A stretch of DNA of 64,000 nt from Batkoa obscura (lineage: Eukaryota; Entomophthoromycota; Entomophthoromycetes; Entomophthorales; Batkoaceae), in the NCBI GenBank assembly GCA_030770535.1, contig JASVEC010000033.1:372001-436000 (forward strand), given 5' to 3'. Of the stretch, positions 23,000-33,026 are shown piece by piece. The position numbers and the translations under genes were made by a program. Position 1 is the stretch's first letter; each line of letters starts with the position of its first letter. The notes beneath the pieces were generated by a model that saw only the letters and a program-made list of their open reading frames with translations, made no database searches and was not told the origin of the DNA.

Positions 23000-24009
23000 T
23001 ATATTTTTTTAACAAACAAAACTATGATCAGTTTTTACCTTTTTATAGATGCGCTTGAAGCATCACAAAGAAGCATCATTGATTGGTCATTATCTTTATT
23101 TTTGAGCCAATGAATTATAGCCATATTTGAGGATCAAAATTATGGGGTAAATTACTATATTTAGTTTAACTATTGATTAAAAAAACTACATTGAGAATTA
23201 ACAGTATGTTCTAAAGTTAAGCTAAAATATCAATCTAAATGTACATCCTTGTCAGTATCTAAAAATCAGAAAAGTAGATTTATCCATCTAATACGCTTTC
23301 TATGATAATAAGTCTTTTCATTTCTTTTGTTCATAAAAAATATTTGATAATTGATTAGTTTCTTTAAGTTTTAAAAGTTGAATTTTATAAATTGGGATTT
23401 TTTAGGCAAATTAGAAGAAAAATATAATAAAATTTACTTTAAATAATCAATACTTTATATTTTTTATTTAATCACCTTTAGTTGTTAAAGAGAGAATCCT
23501 TACTATTGGCCATGTTTCTACTTTTTGACATTTTCAATTAGAGATTATTAGTCATTCAATACAAGTACATTTCTAAACTAGAAAATTCTCAAAGTCAATG
23601 TAAAAGCTTTGATTACAATCACAAATACTAAATAAAATAATACTTTCATATCAGAAATTGACTATATTAAATTAAATATACATACAATAAACAATCTCAT
23701 TTTATAAAAAGCAGCATAGTATTTTAAAGTTTTTAAGTATATTTTTTAATATTTACAATTAATTATTTGGGGTATTTTTATACAAAAATAATTCACTTAG
23801 TGTTTTTGAGTTCATGTACAATTGTGGTATAATATTCCAATTTTAATAATAATCTGATAAAGATAAGCAATTTAGAGAAAAATAGTTGATTGAATAACAT
23901 CAATAATTCTATGATTAAAAAACTCAATAGCAAATATTAATACAAAGTGCAAAAGTATAAAAGTACAAAAGTATAAAAGATAAACAAAATAAAATACTTT
24001 CACTGAAAA
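23000..24009. other. Intergenic, nothing recognised
   Basis: 1 kb between the divergent starts of SPT2 and the F-box gene. No MITE, RNA gene or sustained open frame is visible. Close to the F-box start lies a short run AAAGTATAAAAGTACAAAAGTATAAAAG (described, not a named element). Confidence 0.6.
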
Positions 24010-25338
24010 ATGGAATTAAAATTAGAGTATCTACCTTTAGTTGTATTAGATGAAATTTTTAAGTTAGTATCTCCAAAAGAATTGTTTAAGTTACGCTTTT
24101 TAAATAAATATTTATTTAATACTATAAATGATGCTATTAAATATAATTTGACTTATTCAATATATAGTCATTATGAAATTAAGGAGTATAATAAATGTCA
24201 GGAGGATTTTATTAAAAAAAATGGACTAATGATGAGGCATTTGAGTATAAATGATAACAATGTGGAATATTTGAATTATTGTCCTAACATCTTAACTCTA
24301 AGCTATAGCAATAATATACGAAAATTTAACAAGAGTATTGTCGATAAATCAAACAATAAGATGGACGTCAACCTGGTGAAATTAAGGAAGATTATTATTA
24401 ATACATCAGGTAATGATGACTGCTGTCAACTATTTGAACAATTTAAGGCCTCCTTATACCAACTTGAAATGATTGAAATCAACAGCTATTGTGGAGATTT
24501 AGAAAATATAATTAAATATTTAAATCCTAATAAATTAAAGATATTTAAATTGTACTCTGATGATTATTTAAATATTAATGGATTGGCTACAATCAAAACT
24601 AAATTCTACAACCTAAAGGTGCTACATTTGAAGTTTAATAGACATATTATTACACCGAAGGAGTATAGATACAATATAAATTTTAGCTCAAATTTGGAAT
24701 TAATAGTTGAAGGTGACTTTTATTTGAATTTCAACATCAATTGTCTTGGAAGTCTAAGTAACTTAAAAAGCGTGAAACTAATAGATACTTCCGGTTCTTT
24801 ATTTAATGCAAATAGCAATGATATAAAATCAATTGAAAGTGGCAATATAATCAGTCTAGGCTATCTTGATATAGTCAATTCAATCAAATATCATTTAGTC
24901 AATTTACCAACATTAAGAGAAGTATATTTTAATGAGTTAACAATGGAAAAGCTAAAATTAATTTCTATGCTATCTAACATTGAAGTTATTCATATCAATT
25001 ATTTAAACTTTGATAGCAAGAGCATTATTCAAATCCCTAGCTCAAGCAATAGTGATAATCGTAAAACAGAGTCTCGATTATATAAATGTAACTTCATAAA
25101 ACAAGTTACAATTGATTTTTACCATCCTTCATATGAGCAGTTTATTTCTTTTTTGCTTTTATTTCCAAAACTTAACGCAGTTAAAATTAATAATTTTGAT
25201 TTAATAGCTAAACACAAAACTATTGATTTTAAACTAAATACCCCTTTGTTACTTACCACTCCTGCCATATCTTATACCAATATAAGCGCTTTCAATGAAT
25301 TGGCTAATACTCCAATGCTAAATTGGATTAGAATATAA
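24010..25338 (+). CDS. F-box protein with divergent leucine-rich region
   Basis: A single exon of 442 residues. The N-terminus (about 3-45) is an F-box: LEYLPLVVLDEIFKLVSPKE followed by LFKLRFLNKYLFNTI, the helix pattern that binds Skp1 in SCF ubiquitin ligases. The rest is a series of weak leucine/asparagine-rich units (for example LNYCPNILTLSYSNNIRKF, FYNLKVLHLKFN, LGSLSNLKSVKLID, LPTLREVYFNELTM) that fit irregular leucine-rich repeats, a common substrate-binding partner of F-boxes in fungi. The target is unknown. Such proteins form large, fast-changing families in zygomycete-grade fungi. The start is the first ATG of the frame, directly at the F-box. Confidence 0.8.
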   Translation: MELKLEYLPLVVLDEIFKLVSPKELFKLRFLNKYLFNTINDAIKYNLTYSIYSHYEIKEYNKCQEDFIKKNGLMMRHLSINDNNVEYLNYCPNILTLSYSNNIRKFNKSIVDKSNNKMDVNLVKLRKIIINTSGNDDCCQLFEQFKASLYQLEMIEINSYCGDLENIIKYLNPNKLKIFKLYSDDYLNINGLATIKTKFYNLKVLHLKFNRHIITPKEYRYNINFSSNLELIVEGDFYLNFNINCLGSLSNLKSVKLIDTSGSLFNANSNDIKSIESGNIISLGYLDIVNSIKYHLVNLPTLREVYFNELTMEKLKLISMLSNIEVIHINYLNFDSKSIIQIPSSSNSDNRKTESRLYKCNFIKQVTIDFYHPSYEQFISFLLLFPKLNAVKINNFDLIAKHKTIDFKLNTPLLLTTPAISYTNISAFNELANTPMLNWIRI

Positions 25339-25567
25339 TGATTTGATATTTGAATTATATAGCAGTATCAATGATATCAAAAGCTTTCTTAACGGCTGAT
25401 ATATATGTCCTTGTTTGTATTATTGCTTAAATAAGCCCTCAATTCATTGGTAGCTATTAATACCATCATCTACTTTTTACATTTCAATTTTGTTTATTTG
25501 TGAAATTTACTTCATTCACAATAAAAAACTGCTAATTTATGTAAATTTCATTAAATTAAATAAAAGA

Positions 25568-25670
25568 TTTGGGGGTGTTTTTTTTGGCTTCATTACTTTT
25601 TCTATCTTTTAAGTGTTATTTAAATGGAAAAACTATCACTGAAATTCTTACATAAAAATACATCCCTATT
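25568..25670 (+). mobile_element. MITE copy I
   Basis: 103 bases with changed ends (TTTGGGGGTG and ACATCCCTATT). The core TTAAGTGTTATTTAAATGG is recognisable but more diverged than in most copies. Confidence 0.78.
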
Positions 25671-25986
25671 TATTAAGTACAAAATTTAAAAATAAGATAA
25701 AAAGGTATTTTAGTTCAAAATTTTATTGAAGACCAATACTTAATCATAAAGAATGAGTCTTGTTTTATTTTTTATTTCATATTGTCATTAAAATATTTAT
25801 AGAATCTGGTCGAGCTAGCTTGTTTTAAAAAAAATAAAGACTCAAAAATAATCACAAATGTTTCTAAAAATGGTATATTAGAAAATATGTTCACTATATA
25901 TAACGCTAAAGTTCAACATTATATTAAAAAATTGTTATAACTAAAACATTGTTTTTATAGCGTATTTATCAATAATCTATTTAATA

Positions 25987-26091
25987 TATGGGGATGTTTT
26001 TTTTGACTTCATTATTTTTTCCATCTTTTAAGCACTATTTGAATGGAAAATTTGTTAGTAAAATTCTCAAATACAAAAATACATCTCCATA
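25987..26091 (+). mobile_element. MITE copy J
   Basis: 105 bases from TATGGGGATG to ACATCTCCATA, with core TTAAGCACTATTTGAATGG. Full length, with few changes. Confidence 0.85.
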
Positions 26092-26354
26092 TATAAAAAG
26101 ACCATTGTTCTGAATAGGTTTAAAATTTATAGCATAAATTTAATAACAATAATAAATTATAAGTAATCATGAAAAATAAGTTGTTTTGATTTAGCAATAT
26201 CATTAATACGAACTACCCTTTGACATTATATACATCTATGGTATTTATTATAAGTCAAATAGACGAAATAGATAATTCGAACAAACTTTTAAGCTACATA
26301 ATCCCCACAAATTAAACACTAATATATGTATACTCAATTTTCTGATTAAATTAA

Positions 26355-27454
26355 TCATTTATGGTATTTTGCCTAAAATAAATTAAACAATATAAAAGCT
26401 GAAATCAAAAAAGTTACTTGATACAATCCAGAGTAATAACCTGCAAAATACCATGAAGATAACAGGTTTTCCAAATCAACGTCTTGTTGTGACCCTAATC
26501 AATAGTTATAAGCTGATCATAAAATCTTTTTTATAATTATACTTTGACCATTTAGCACCGGAAACGAAACAGGAGGAAAAACGGGCTAAAAATTTTAATA
26601 AAGGTTAAACCGTTTTTCAAAGAAATTTTTACCACAGTTGTACTAGCTCCTTGGCTTTCAGTGTTATCTATTTTATTCTAAAAATAGAATTAAACAAATT
26701 TAATAATAAAAACTAACTATTTACATTTTCATTTTTTTTCACTTTTTTTTTTACCCCTGTTTCAATATCTCCTGTTATCTTTTTACTAAAAGTAGCTTTA
26801 CGACCTACCTTATGTTAGTTTATATTCCAATAATTGAATTATGTTACCTTTATTGTTAGTTTCCTCGATTTTCTATATAAATTGCTTATTCAATTATATA
26901 ATATTTAATTTAACTTAATTAATACCTCACTAAATTGTTAATATAAATTACAAATAAAATAAAATCTTAACTTTATACCTTTCAATTTCGATTTCAATCT
27001 GATTACTAGAATTCCTATTATTTTTCATCTCCTAAAATAAAATCACCGTAAGAATTAGAAATTATAGCATATATCGAATAAAACTTACGTCTCTTTGTCT
27101 AACCCCTTCGTCCCAAGCTGCAATTAATGCCGAGTCATCCCAAAAGTCTTTATTATGAAGTTGTATATCAAAAGATTGGAAGGCTGGCTGTTCTCTTTGT
27201 TCCAATTGAATTTCCTCTTCATTATCATTATAACCTTGCTCATCTTGATTTGTTTCTTGTTCGATTTCTTCTTCATAATATTCTTCGTTTTTAGCTATCT
27301 CTACTTGATCATAGTTTGTTTTAGTTTCAGGTTCTAAGTTATCATTTTCAATAGTATCCTTTAAATGTTATATTATATCGTATTTATTAATTTTAATTGT
27401 TACTTCATTCATTTCCTTTAATAACTGCTCTTCTAAGTCTTCGATATCTCCCAT
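26355..27454 (-). CDS. SMN1: Survival motor neuron (SMN) protein, Tudor-less
   Basis: Core of the SMN complex that assembles Sm rings on spliceosomal snRNAs. ATG 27452-27454 gives MGDIEDLEEQLLKEMNE; an acidic exon follows and then the Gemin2-binding helix DFWDDSALIAAWDEGV (about 27095-27145). Several tiny exons code a basic, Ser/Lys-rich middle, then a proline-rich PVFPPVSFPVLNGQ. The C-terminal YG-box LLSSWYFAGYYSGLYQ (about 26405-26455) drives oligomerisation. My reading then splices a 45-base intron to end AKYHK-TGA at 26355; without it the end would be ISAFILFNLF and a TAG slightly upstream. I see no Tudor domain, as in fission yeast Smn1. About eight introns, so exon borders in the middle are tentative. 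Confidence 0.85.
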
Positions 27455-27507
27455 ATTCAAATAATTTAAAACTGCTTAAATGTGTAAAAAGAGAACTAGA
27501 ATAAAAA

Positions 27508-28335
27508 TTGGATTTTATGTTTTTTAACAAATTATTATTAGGTAGGACTAAAAGTATTAGCAAAATGCAAGAAATATCAATACAATTTAATCAACAGATA
27601 AAGAAAGAGGAATACCCATTGATTCAAAAGTTTAAACCTTTTCAAGAACTTTATAGCAAATTAAGTCAAATGAATCCTTCAGCTGTAAAGATCAATAAAA
27701 TTATGATTGAAGCAATCGATAAATTTAAAAGTGATAAAATTGGTTTTATTAAACTAAAAGTAGATTCCGTAAGTTTAGAAAATGATGCTAAAATTCCTGG
27801 GATCATTTTATTGGTAATTCAATACAAGTTAATAATATTTACTAATTATTATTTATAATAGCGAGGAAACTCAGTCAGCACATTAATATTATTAACTTGC
27901 GAAGAAGATATAAGCATAGGTAAAGAAGAGTATGTTTTATTAACCAGTCAGCCAAGATTAGCAGCTGGAGAAGAAAGCTTGTTAGAATTACCAGCTGGGA
28001 TGCTTGATGAAGAAGATAACTTACATGTAAAAGCAATTCAAGAAGTCGAAGAAGAAACTGGACTCAAAATCAAAAATGAGGAGCTAAAACTATTAAATAA
28101 GCAAGGCCATCATACTTCCCCAGGATTATTAGATGAAAAGGTTTATTTCTTTTTTACAAAATTAATCTTAAAAAGAAAAGAATTGAACGCTATTAATAAC
28201 AAACTCACTGGTTTACGAAAAGAAGGGGAACTAATTACGTTAAAACTAATGCCTATTTCTGAAGCTTTAAATCAAACAAATGATATCAAAATCCTTTCTG
28301 CTTATACTTTGTATCAAATGCGTGCAAAAGAATAG
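27508..28335 (+). CDS. Nudix hydrolase, ADP-sugar diphosphatase-like (NUDT14/NUDX14 group)
   Basis: Likely cleaves nucleoside diphosphate sugars to AMP or UMP and sugar phosphate. Two exons (27508-27813, 27862-28335) give 259 residues in frame; an alternative start is the Met at 27517. The order matches plant NUDX14: KIPGIILLRGNSVSTLILL, LLELPAGMLDEED, the Nudix helix, then GLRKEGELITLKLMPISEAL. In the Nudix box the Gly and the catalytic glutamates are present (QEVEEETG), but the conserved Arg of REUxEE is Gln (CAA at about 28036). The Arg orients the metal-binding glutamates in the family, so activity may be reduced; this is inference. Divergent from SMN, with starts only 53 bases apart, so the two likely share a promoter region. 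Confidence 0.88.
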
Positions 28336-28400
28336 CTTAAATATTTATTGTATTTATTAAATAAAAATTATGCTTTATTTCATTTATTTTACTTAATAGC

Positions 28401-29102
28401 TTATTCTTTAATTATATAATCCCAGCCATATGTAGTATTTACCCGGCTATCCTTATTTACTCCTTTCTTTATCAAACCACTTAGTAGCATACTCTCTTCA
28501 TAAAACATGAATATCTCATCTAAATCTGAATCAAGATTATTAAACTAATAAATATGTATTAGTGAATATGTTATCTTATATATTTGTTTACCTGTAAATT
28601 ATCTTCATTAGGATTAAATTTATCTTTAATTATATTTTGTAATTTTATCAGTTTTTTAATCTTTGAAGAAAGAAAATCAATACTAAATTAAAGCAAGGTT
28701 ATAAATAATAATAATAATAATGGTTCTTTGCATACCTCTTAATGTAATTTAAATAGTTTGAATCTCTTTTTTGACTATATTCTATTTGAACTTTTTCAAA
28801 CTGATTTTTAAGTTCAGTAAATTTTTCATTGCAGGATACTAGTTCATCCTGTATTGTGTCAACTAACTTTTCTATTTTTGCCATGTTCCTTGCTGTTTTA
28901 TTGATTCCTTCCATGCATTCTGCAATCTAAAAATAAACATAAACTAAGAAAATCTTAAGAAAAGAATGCTTACTTTCTCTTCTGATTTGTCAAACTTATC
29001 TTCAGTTAATTTATTATCTTTAATAAATTCGTTGCTTTCTTCTCCCATACGATCAATCTCTTCTTCCCATACTTTTAACTTTTGCTGATAAAACTCCTCC
29101 AT
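28401..29102 (-). CDS. Coiled-coil protein, unidentified
   Basis: Four or five exons from ATG 29100-29102 to TAA 28401-28403, about 190 residues. Almost the whole length is predicted-looking coiled coil: MEEFYQQKLKVWEEEIDRMG, then INKTARNMAKIEKLVDTIQD, NEKFTELKNQFEKVQIEYSQ, and after another intron IDFLSSKIKKLIKLQNIIKD. The C-terminus is LIKKGVNKDSRVNTTYGWDY plus IIKE. The order of heptads loosely recalls the Nup62/Nsp1 coil (a W near the start, a central IxxQxxE-like helix, a final D-rich helix), but no diagnostic residue settles it. No targeting signal or membrane segment. Divergent from RPC11, with starts 134 bases apart. Confidence 0.7.
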
Positions 29103-29236
29103 TTTAAACCCTTTGATAATGAACTAAATTATTCATAAAATATAAATTTTAATTTTTATCCAAAATAAAATGTCTTTAATTGGTCATTTAAGTTTTAAAG
29201 CTTTCGAAATCAAATTTACTTTGATTTAACATTAAA

Positions 29237-29660
29237 ATGTTGTTTTGTCCATTATGTGGGAATATGCTAATTATTAGTCAGAGTGAAACACAAACTTTTT
29301 CATGTCAAACATGTCCATATCAATTTTTAATTCAAAAGACAGTAATCAGCTATTTTAAATTATCATATGCATTTATTCATTTATTTAGCACGTTTCGCGA
29401 TATGTATTAAAGAGAAAGGAGGTGGATGATGTTTTGGGTGGTGCAGAATCCTGGGAAAATGTGGACCAAACAGATGGTAATCTAGATATTATTGTGTAAA
29501 TTTGGAATTAACCGTTTAATAATTATTAGCTGCATGTCCCAAATGTGAAAATGGTAGAGCTTTTTACTTTCAATTGCAAATTCGTTCCGCTGATGAACCT
29601 ATGACTACATTTTATAAGTGTACTAGTAGTGATTGCTCGCATAAATGGAAGGAAAATTAA
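29237..29660 (+). CDS. RPC11: RNA polymerase III subunit C11 (RPC10 in animals)
   Basis: Small Pol III subunit needed for RNA cleavage by the enzyme, termination and reinitiation. Three exons joined at KT-HVSRYV and TD-AACPKC. The N-terminal zinc ribbon is CPLCGNMLI...SCQTCPYQF, and the C-terminal TFIIS-like ribbon is CPKCENG...YKCTSSDCSHKW. The acidic hairpin that enters the active site is intact: IRSADEPMTTFYKC with the Asp-Glu pair. Length about 108 residues, normal for the family. TAA at 29658-29660. Confidence 0.95.
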
Positions 29661-30209
29661 TGGAATAATGATAATTTAAAGTTATCAATTGACCTGTTTT
29701 GGAAAGTAATATTTTAAGGGGTTTGGTTGATTATAAATAAACATATAGAATATTTATGATTGTTTTTAAGTGTAAATTTTGGAATTAAATAAATTAATAA
29801 TGTTAACAAATTTAGAGCTTTATATGATATAAGTCAAGACAATTTTTTTTAACAATAGAGTAAAATAGAACTGGATTATATTTGATTTTCGTTGTATAAA
29901 ATTTTATATTATGTATTAGTAGCCATTGTTGTTTTCGATTACTAGGTCAAATTCAAAAAGTGAGATATCATCTTAGTCCTATATAGACCGCAACCGTTGA
30001 CTACAAAGCTTGATGACTCCCCTTATAGTACAAATTTATTGAATATAGTCCAATAAAAATGATAGTATAATATGTAATAATTTGTAAAAAAAAGAAAATA
30101 ACAGTTTAAAATAGTAATATATTTTAATTGTTTTATGTTGGGTATACTCTATAAATCTAATCTACTTTAAGTTTTTACTAAAGAGACTAGAGCGAATAGG
30201 TATATAGTT
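29661..30209. other. Intergenic, nothing recognised
   Basis: About 550 bases between the convergent 3' ends of RPC11 and eIF3k. No MITE and no open frame. Confidence 0.6.
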
Positions 30210-31039
30210 TTAGTAATTGCTTTGAGCAATAATTTTTGAGAGTTGTTCCAATTTGATTTGGTGTTGTTGAACAGTTTGAGGTTTAGATTCTACATGAGGG
30301 GCAGAGGGATTAAACAATAAATCATTATCACTAAACTTCCATCCTTTTTCTTCGGTAAAAGCTGTTAGTTCATCGTCTATTCAAATAAGTTTATTGGATT
30401 TATTTAAAGCTTCAAAAAAAAATTACCGTCAAAGTTAAGATACTCCTTAACAATGTTTTTTTCTAAAGTATCAAAGGTAGTTTCGAGAGAGCTTGAAATC
30501 ACTTTTCTAATGTCTTTATCAAAGTTTTTGATATCTCCTAAAACTTCTTTACACTCTTTACTAGCTAAAAGAGCCCAAAACTCTTTATATCTGCACTCTT
30601 CTAAAAGTCTTTGAAGATCTAATAAGTTTTTCACTAATGGCTCAGCAAGCTAAAAAAAATGGTTGAAATTTTATTTTACTCTGTTCTATAATAATATACT
30701 TACAATGGTTGGGTTTAATAAACTTAAGAACATGTCAAAGTCAGCATCTGGTAAAGCTGTTAAAGATTTCCCAAGTATAGTGGTTATGACGGCTAAGTTA
30801 ATTAAAGAAGGATTGAATTGATACCTTAAGTTTTAATTAGTAAAATAAAAATAGTAAACATAGATGAATTACAATTCCAAAATAGCTAAATTAGAAATAA
30901 GATCATATTGTCCAGAACGACATTGTAAACCTAAATATTCTTCAAGTTGAGGTAAATTTTCTGGATTATATCTTTCAACACCAGTTATGGCTTCTTCTAT
31001 ATGTTGAGGACGTTGAGTTGCTAATTGATTTGGGCTCAT
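30210..31039 (-). CDS. Translation initiation factor eIF3 subunit k
   Basis: Non-core subunit of eIF3, made of HEAT-like and winged-helix parts (PCI/CSN8 fold). ATG 31037-31039 gives MSPNQLATQRPQHIEEAITG, then RYNPENLPQLEEYLGLQC and LYQFNPSLINLAVITTILGK, both typical of eIF3k. Further exons give LPDADFDMFLSLLNP and KNLLDLQRLLEECRYKEFWA. The C-terminal exon gives winged-helix-like residues including KGWKF and ends LEQLSKIIAQSNY, TAA at 30210-30212. Four introns. Budding yeasts lack this subunit, so it helps place the organism. Confidence 0.92.
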
Positions 31040-31402
31040 TTTTTTAACAAATTGTAAAAATCTTTTGAGTTGAAAAAGATGTTTGATTCCATTTTAAAAG
31101 TTGCAAAAAGTGAAAAATGACAATAAAGATATACTTTAGATGAAATTTGTGCATTAATATTTAATGTCATTAAATCAAATATATTAATTAAGCTCGTGAA
31201 ATTTATTTATCTTTGTTATTGGTGTTATTTATCTTATTAACAAGGCATTATTAGTCATTTTATTTTTATTATTAATTTTTGCATTAATTGTTGTTTAAAA
31301 CTCTTTATTTAAAGTTGAGTTATCTTAAGTTTTAATTCTAAAAAGTTAAACAAAGTAGAATGCTAACCAGATTGCAAGGTAAAATAAGATCAGTATAATA
31401 TA

Positions 31403-33026
31403 ATGAGAAAATCAAACCAAGTCAAAAAAAGTAATGGAATAGATAATGTAGAGACTAGTTTAAATGGAGTGTTTGAAAGCAAAAGATATTCAAGGGTCAA
31501 CCAGGGGAATGTAGCGGAAGAATATTTATACTCTGAACAAAGTTATTCGTCAATTAATAATGGCAACCATTTCAATGATTCTATCAAAAGGAATTCTCAT
31601 CCTTTATTATATGATCCAAAAGCGCCCCAACCTAATAAAAACTTAAATAGAGATAGAAATAGTATACTATTGAAGCATTCTACAGTGCAGCAAGATGAGA
31701 ACAGTTATTTTAAAGAAAGGGAACAAGTTCAAAAGACAAGTGAATATAATAATAGCTCAATAAAACAGATAACTAGGAACAAAGTAAATGATAAGCTAAA
31801 CTTGAAAGAATATATGACTGAATTTCCGTTAAATTTAGTTTTACCTAACTATACTCATACGCTTAAAAAATTTGATGTTAACCAATTGTTCACCTATAGT
31901 CGTAGCTTAATTACTGGTAAAGAATTAGATGTTAAGGACAATTTAGGTGTTGTACCTATCTCAGTATTAGGCGGGCCAAAGATAGGAAAAACAACGTTTG
32001 TAAAATATTTGACACAAGGTAGTTATAACGAGATTCCCAATAGTAAAGATTTTGAAATCATTCAAAGCTTAAAGTTTGAAAAAGAAGTTTATAACGAACT
32101 TGGGATTAAGGTATATAGTCATCCAGAAAGATATGATAAATTAGGTGGCGGTCCTTTAGTTTTGGAATGTCAATCCCTTGCCTCATTTAATACAATGCTA
32201 TATTTATATAAAAATAAGGATCATCAACATAAACATATGACGTCTAATCAAATACTCTCGTTTCGTGAAGCACAACTCTTAGCGTTTACTTCAAGTGTGA
32301 GTAAATATGTGTTATTGTTCCTTGACGGATCACAGGAGGATATTGATTTATCTGTTTTGATCGACTTTATACAAGAGCATAACAAAAAGGCACTTTGGTG
32401 GAAAGATTATAAAAATTCACAGCCATTTACTGAGCAACAAAGTAACAGTGAACTACAGCAATTTCTAAGTTGTAGGAAGAGCTTAATTATTGTTGTAAGT
32501 AAGTTTACACCGAGCTTCTCAAATATTAATAAAAGAATGGGGCTTGAAGCTAAAATATTGGATTTATTAGCAGCATTAAATCATAATAAGCAAACCGTAG
32601 ACTCACATGTTGAGTTTGAATATACCGGTAAGTTTATTTCCTATTGAATTAAATATAGTAATAGTTTTAGGGTTAAATTTAGATCCAAATTTAAGAGGAA
32701 ACATAAATCTATTAATTAAAAAGAATCTAGTTAATATATTAAATATCATTTATTTACCAGATTTTAATGAAAAAGACGGATTTTTAAATTATCATTTAAG
32801 TATATTAAGATTAAGAAAACTAATTTTAAACCCTGGATTAAATGAAGTAGATAAAAGAAAAAAAGGAACAAATTATAATTCTAATGTTTTAATTATGAAT
32901 GAAAGAAAATGGTAATAATTTTTAAGTATAATAGTAACTATATAATCTCCATTTAGGCTTGCTTATTCTTATTTGCTTTGGGAATCGATATTATCAAATC
33001 AAGATTCACTCTTTAGAAGTTATTGA
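31403..33026 (+). CDS. SMG9: SMG9-like nonsense-mediated decay factor
   Basis: SMG9 forms a dimer with SMG8 and restrains the SMG1 kinase in nonsense-mediated mRNA decay. Three exons: 31403-32627, 32659-32911 and the last from 32958 to TGA 33024-33026. The first 130 residues are hydrophilic and disordered. A G-like domain follows with an intact P-loop (SVLGGPKIGKTTFVKYL, about 31963-32013), and REAQLLAFTSSVSKYVLLFL fits the hydrophobic strand of the family. CRKSLIIVVSKFTPSF and, after the first splice, VIVLGLNLDPNLRG continue the domain. The end NERKW-LAYSYLLWESILSN mirrors the DWFRYAARIW tail of SMG9. The likeness is at the level of order and key blocks; overall similarity is modest. SMG8 is not in the window. 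Confidence 0.75.

Larger units (their letters stand above)
25339..26354. other. Intergenic with two MITEs
   Basis: 1 kb between the 3' ends of the F-box gene and SMN. It holds MITE copies I and J and no gene. Confidence 0.7.
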
